A stretch of DNA of 64,000 nucleotides from Edaphochlamys debaryana (Eukaryota; Chlorophyta; Chlorophyceae; Chlamydomonadales), in assembly GCA_016858145.1 (NCBI GenBank), contig JAEHOE010000124.1, positions 186,001 to 250,000 of the forward strand. Direction: 5' to 3'. A program made the position numbers and the translations under genes. The notes beneath the pieces are model-generated. The model saw nothing but the letters and a program-made list of their open reading frames with translations, did not search any database and was not told the origin of the DNA. Positions 59,429-64,000 of the stretch are shown here, piece by piece. The stretch's first letter is position 1. Each line of letters opens with the position of its first letter.

Positions 59429-59659
59429 CCAGGAAGCCGAGGACGGAGGGCTGGAGAACAACCGCACCAGTCCACATTACCCTGCGCTCAAGGATAAGGC
59501 GGCTGCGTGGGCTGCCGTACGCTGCCGGACAGCACGCACACAATACTCCGGACAGCACGCAGACAATACACCGCGATACACCTCTCCCCGCCGTACTTTC
59601 GCAGGGGGGGGCCGTATTGCGGGGCCGTGGTCGCCCCCGTTGGTGTAAGTGCAGTCAAG

Positions 59660-59712
59660 GGGGTTGGAAGACATCAACGAAGCGAAGCGCTTGGTTGTGG
59701 CGTAGGGCGTGT
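59660..59712 (+). repeat. Dispersed 53-bp repeat, copy in unit 2
   Basis: Same sequence as 50992-51044; part of the duplicated block. Confidence 0.7.
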
Positions 59713-59788
59713 GGAGTCAAGGGGGTCCGCTTGTGTGCGGACAAGGATGCGCCCTGCGTGCCTGCGCCCGAACCCGGGCACCCGCCCG

Positions 59789-62700
59789 CCCCCGACCCCG
59801 CCCGCCTCCGCACCCAATCCATTTCTGTTGCTCTCGCACGGGCAAGACGCCGGCATCCTCAGCCGGGAGAGGAATCGACATGCCGAGGACAGAGCCTGAC
59901 AGAGCCGGCGAGGTCAGGCCCGCCCTGCCTCGGACCATGCGCGTGCCCCTGCGTCCCCCAACCCGCCAGCCCCCGCACGCCACCCCATGCTGTTGCTCTC
60001 GTGTGAACCCTCCTCACGACCCTGGCGCAAGGAGCCAGAATGACGCGTGCAACCGTTCGCGGCCGGGGCCTCGCGCGCAAAAGCGGCTGCGATGAAACTT
60101 GCTCGGCTGCGTCGGACGACTAGGCCATCTGTGGGGACCGCGGGCGCGCTACGTGAGACGAGGACGCCCGCCCGAGCCCGCCCGAGCCCGCCTGTGTAAA
60201 GCACCATGGAAGTCGTTACCCGTAACATTCCTGACGTAGGAGGACGTTGCGGGTGTGAGAAAGTGCGCCGCGGCGCCGAGGTGCGTGCGCGCTCGCGCTC
60301 ATTCCAAGCGTAATGTAATCGCATAGCTTTACGTGCGTGCGCTCAGCCGGCTGGAAGTGCTGTTGGTGACTTGCGGAGTGACGTGGGAGGCGTCGGAGGC
60401 TCCCTCAAAATATCGGTCGCCCAAGCTCGTGTTTTCTCCCCACAAACTCGGGGAGCAATAGCGCGTTGGTTTGCGTGTTGCTTGCGAGGCGGGCTTGCTG
60501 CACGCCCAGGGACTGACTCATTTGGGCGTCCGACATTCGGTTTCTGCAGCGGGCGGCGTGCCGTACCGGGGAACACGCTCAAAGCCGGCAGCATTCCAGT
60601 ACCATGCACTGTAGTTGCACCTGTGACACCGCACCGCCACATCCACAGTAGAGCACAGGTGAGCGTGTTGCGTGGCCCCTCGGCCCCGATGCATCTCTGG
60701 GAGCTCTGCCCTTGTCGACGCGATCGGCCATTGCCACACACCGCTGTCCTGCGAGCGTCATCTCTTGACGACGGCCGTGGTCGGCGGTCAAGCGGGCGCG
60801 ACTTCGTGCACAGCCCATGCTCCAATCGCGCTGCTTGCATATGCCAGCAATCGACACGGCCACCCCTCGCTTTTGCTCTGTAGGCGTATACAAGATGATC
60901 GCGACTCGGTTTACGCCGGCAATGCTGGCGGTCGCAGCCCTCGCGCTGCTGATGGCTGCCCCGACCCCCGCCGCGGCCGGTCGCGCGCTGCTGGACGCAT
61001 CCTGCAGCGCGCTGACGGAGCAGGATCTTGCGGCGTACAACGCAGCTAAGAACACGTTCTTCGACTTTGACTGCTATGAGACTCGTGAGTTTTGCCGGGG
61101 TTACGCGTAACTTGGCCGCCCCACGCACTCGGTCCTCTATCTCCACGCACCGTGCTCGCGGTTACACCCTCCAGCGAGTTGCCCAGGCACCCCCGCTTAC
61201 CCCCGCTTACCCCCTCTCCCTCTTGCAGAGGGCACCTCCAAGGCGTCCTGCGCTGGCATGTCCGGCGGCCTGTGCATTGACCGGTCCGGCACCTCTTGCT
61301 GGCACCCTGCCCGCCCCTGCAAGCCCTCTGACGACGAGGTGCTCGCCCTCTTCAACGACTGGAACGCCGCCCTGGCCACCGGTGACCCCGAGAAGGTGGC
61401 GGACATGTACGCCCCCACCGCCGTGCTGCTGCCCACCGTGTCTAACAAGGTGGAGATTGGGGAGGGATGGCTTGCAAGGGTCTGCTGTGTCTGCATCACC
61501 CCTCGGCCCCACTCGCCGTGGCTTAGCCTGCCCCCCCCTCTTACACCCCCCTGCGCCCCACAGTACCGCGAGACCCGTGAGGAGATCATCGATTACTTTG
61601 TGGACTTCCTGAAGAAGGGCCCCCAGGGTGTGATCGACCAGTACGAGGTGAGTGGAAGGGCAAGGGGTTTGGGTCTGCCCATGTTAGCTTCTGTCCTGTT
61701 CGTATGCTCTCTAGCCCTCGCCCTCGCCCTCGCCCTCGCTACCTCCCACCTCCACACCTCGTCACCCCTGCTCCGGCCTCCCTCGCCCGCCCCCAGATCC
61801 GCCACCTGGCTGAGGGTGTGGTCCAGGACCTGGGTATCTACACCTTCACCTTCAAGGTGCGTTGCTGGAGGGAGGGAGCTGGTGCGGGCCTGGGCGCTCA
61901 ACCCCCTTGCCGCACGCATGCTGACTCTCGCCTGCTCCGCCCTTGCGCGCCCCCTGTGCCCGCCCTCCTCCCCCCCAGGACTACTCGAGCGTCCAGGCCC
62001 GCTACTCGTACACGTACGTCCGCCAGGCCAATGGCCAGTGGCTCATCGTCGAGCACCACTCCTCGGCCATGCCTGAGGACATCAAGAAGCCGGTGGGTGG
62101 CGGGCGGGCGGGAAGGGCGGGGTCTGAGTCATGGATTCAAAATTGCGATGCCCGCCTGTCTGGCCCCCTGGTCAGCCCGTGCGGCTTAGCTCGAGCTCCA
62201 TCCCTGCACTTCCTGCCCTGACTCCCCCGCCGCCCGCTCCTCCGTCCTCCCGCCCCCAGGTCCTGGCTCTGTTCGATGCCTGGAACGCCGCTCTGGCCAC
62301 CGGTGACCCCAAGGCCGTGGCCGCCCTCTACTCGCCCACCGCCGTGCTGCTGCCCACCGTCTCGGACAAGGTCCGCAACACGCCTGCGGAGATCGAGGAC
62401 TACTTCGTCACCTTCCTCAAGAAGAACCCCCAGGTGAGCCCCAGGTGCTTAGGATACTCAAAAGGAGGGTGCTGTGGATGAGACTGCCTGGTGCGCTGCT
62501 CGATGGCAGGACTGTGTGCTGGTGCTGAACCGGGTCCTGTCCGCATGGCTGAACCCTTTCTACGCTCCCTTCCCCACAGGGTGTGATTGACATGGTGGAG
62601 AGCGACACCCCCAACATCCGCTTCCTCGCCACCAACGTCGCCATCAACTCTGGTACCTACGTGTTCACCCTGACGAAGGCCGACGGCTCGGGCACTGAGA

Positions 62701-63190
62701 AGGTGGGCATGAGTGCGGCGAGCAGGGGACGGGCCCCAACTTTCGTGGCCATGCAGCCAGCTAGCTTGGGAGGTGGGGCATGCGGGGACAGGCGCCAATC
62801 CGGATGATGCTTCGTAGGCGCGCGTCCGTCGTCTCACCAGCCCCCCCATCCCTCCCCGCCCCTCACTTCCCTATTCACAGATTCGCGCTCGCTACACCTA
62901 TGTCTACAAGAAGAACCGCGACGGCAAGTGGCTGATTGAGGAGCACCACTCCTCGGCCATGCCCGAGAACCCCAAGGTCGAGTAAGGGGCTTACTGATGA
63001 GCGCGCGCGCTCTGTGAAGAATGAATGATCGAAGAGCTGGGAGGATGACTAGTGCAGATGCGGAGTTGACCGTAGCAGCAGCACCGGTCAGATCCTGCTG
63101 AGCAGGTGGCAGCAATATCTGGGCATGTGCTTTGGCCCAGAGAACCTTGATAAGCCATAACCGACCATACGTAACCTGATGAGCTGCTGA
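59789..63190 (+). repeat. Segmental duplication unit 3 (right end diverged)
   Basis: It follows unit 2 without a spacer. Similarity stays high to about 63165 (CATAACCGACCATACGT), then falls; weaker likeness to the unit 1 downstream region continues around 63420-63460 (CTTGCCGAGATAACGG versus CTTGCCGAAATAACGG). Unit 3 may therefore be the oldest or the edge unit. Confidence 0.8.
60895..62985 (+). CDS. Secreted two-domain iota-class carbonic anhydrase-like protein, copy 3
   Basis: Exons 60895-61084, 61229-61449, 61564-61647, 61797-61856, 61979-62092, 62260-62433, 62580-62702 and 62881-62985 give 356 residues. Two amino acid changes from copies 1 and 2 are visible: Cys-Trp-Tyr-Pro becomes Cys-Trp-His-Pro in the linker, and YAPSAV becomes YAPTAV in domain 1, which makes domain 1 more like domain 2 (YSPTAV). 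Introns 5, 6 and 7 carry more indels than between copies 1 and 2. All motifs, the signal peptide and the stop are intact, so the gene looks functional. Confidence 0.75.
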
Positions 63191-64000
63191 GCGCGGGTCC
63201 TCCGGGTGTGTGAGGACTTGTTGTGAAGAATCTGACATAGGAGAGTGACGCCTCTGAAAAGAGAACGGCGTGGTGGGATATGCACTTCACTTGGGGAGCG
63301 AGGAGGAGGCGGGGGTAGATAGGGATGAGGCAGGTGATGGTCGAGAACAGGTAGCGTACGGCAGCATTTGTCGCTTGGTCGAGTGTGACTTGTCTTTTCT
63401 TTATACACAATTAATCCTAACGGTGTAGCTGCATGCTTGCCGAGATAACGGGTTGGATACTCATTACTGACGCGTTCGAGGCGTATGATCCTGACCTGAG
63501 CACTGAGATGCCGTACAAGCCGGATGTAGAGTTGGGTGGTGGGTGGTGTTCGGACGACCATCCATGAAACGGATTAAACCAGATTTAACTTGTGCCCTCG
63601 CGCATGCACCCTCAGCAAGCAAGTAAGGCGTCCCAACTAACACCTGACGTCCTAAGTAACGCTAAGCCTTATGAGCCGATTGGTGCCAAAGGGCGGCAGC
63701 GAAAATGGACTTAACCCGAGGGTCAAAACAGGCCTCCAGACCCGTTGTACGGCAACTTGCCGTCGGCAAGGGCTGTATGGCATGACAATTAAACGCTGAC
63801 GGAGTCTGTTGTTCTTACATGGCAAGGGCATCAGCCAAGAGCCCATACACGGCCAAAGGGCCAGGGATCTAGAGCGTAATAAAGGTCGATCTAACTCAGC
63901 ATCTACACATTTAGACCTTTAGATCTGGACGGAACTTGCAACTACATCGCTCGCCTCGCGCTGCGAAGTTCTGACCCAAGGGCCTTTCATGAAGCTGCCA
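63191..64000. other. Downstream of copy 3; nothing recognised
   Basis: After the diverged remains of the duplicated 3' region (to about 63470) the sequence is less GC-rich and shows no exon, RNA gene or repeat I can name. Confidence 0.4.

Larger units (their letters stand above)
54882..59788 (+). repeat. Segmental duplication unit 2
   Basis: This 4.9-kb unit matches unit 1 from about 54930 and unit 3 from its first base (CCCCCGACCCCGCCCGCC). Differences from unit 1 are mostly small intron or UTR indels and a 103-bp insertion near 59330. Confidence 0.85.

Overview
The window looks like nuclear DNA of a volvocine (Chlamydomonas/Gonium/Volvox-type) green alga. It is very GC-rich, its genes are split by many short GT-AG introns plus a few GC-AG introns, its proteins carry long Ala/Gly/Pro low-complexity tracts, TGTAA poly(A) signals follow several stops, and the families (OPR protein, plastid SET methyltransferase, AP2 factor) fit such algae. 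No prokaryotic operon, tRNA, rRNA or CRISPR array was seen. I assembled the gene models by joining exons whose splice signals and reading phases agree; the species is not determined.

Layout. On the minus strand: a multi-exon HET-like/ankyrin protein with a predicted N-myristoylation start (5871 down to the left edge, incomplete), with a small AT-hook ORF inside its long second intron; a short mitoribosomal mL64/CRIF1-like gene (8124-7580); and a 1,583-residue AP2-domain transcription factor (15174-9315). On the plus strand: a HAD-type 5'(3')-deoxyribonucleotidase-like gene (18190-21453), a LSMT-type SET methyltransferase (23416-27559), a 1,545-residue octotricopeptide-repeat protein (35668-41843) and a Canopy/saposin-like ER protein (42672-45509). 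Between the methyltransferase and the OPR gene lies about 8 kb without recognisable genes, much of it a degenerate satellite-like tract with strong strand asymmetry.

The right third (about 46.3-63.2 kb) is a segmental duplication. Three nearly identical eight-exon genes encode the same 356-residue secreted protein with two CaMKII-association/SnoaL-like domains, each ending in a W-L-I-x-E-H-H-S-S-A-M-P-E motif, which I read as an iota-class carbonic anhydrase-like family. Units 2 and 3 abut directly. Units 1 and 2 are separated by a 3.76-kb segment built of repeats (186-bp direct terminal repeats, 204-bp, 111-bp and 120-bp tandem repeats), and the unit 2/3 junction acts as an empty site that fixes the borders of that segment.

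The genes do not form one pathway, but several point to organelle and carbon biology: a plastid methyltransferase, an organelle RNA-binding-type OPR protein, a mitoribosomal protein and an amplified cluster of putative extracellular carbonic anhydrases. The most unusual items are the triplicated iota-CA-like cluster with its mappable insertion, the myristoylation-HET-ankyrin architecture, and the methyltransferase that lacks canonical SET residues.
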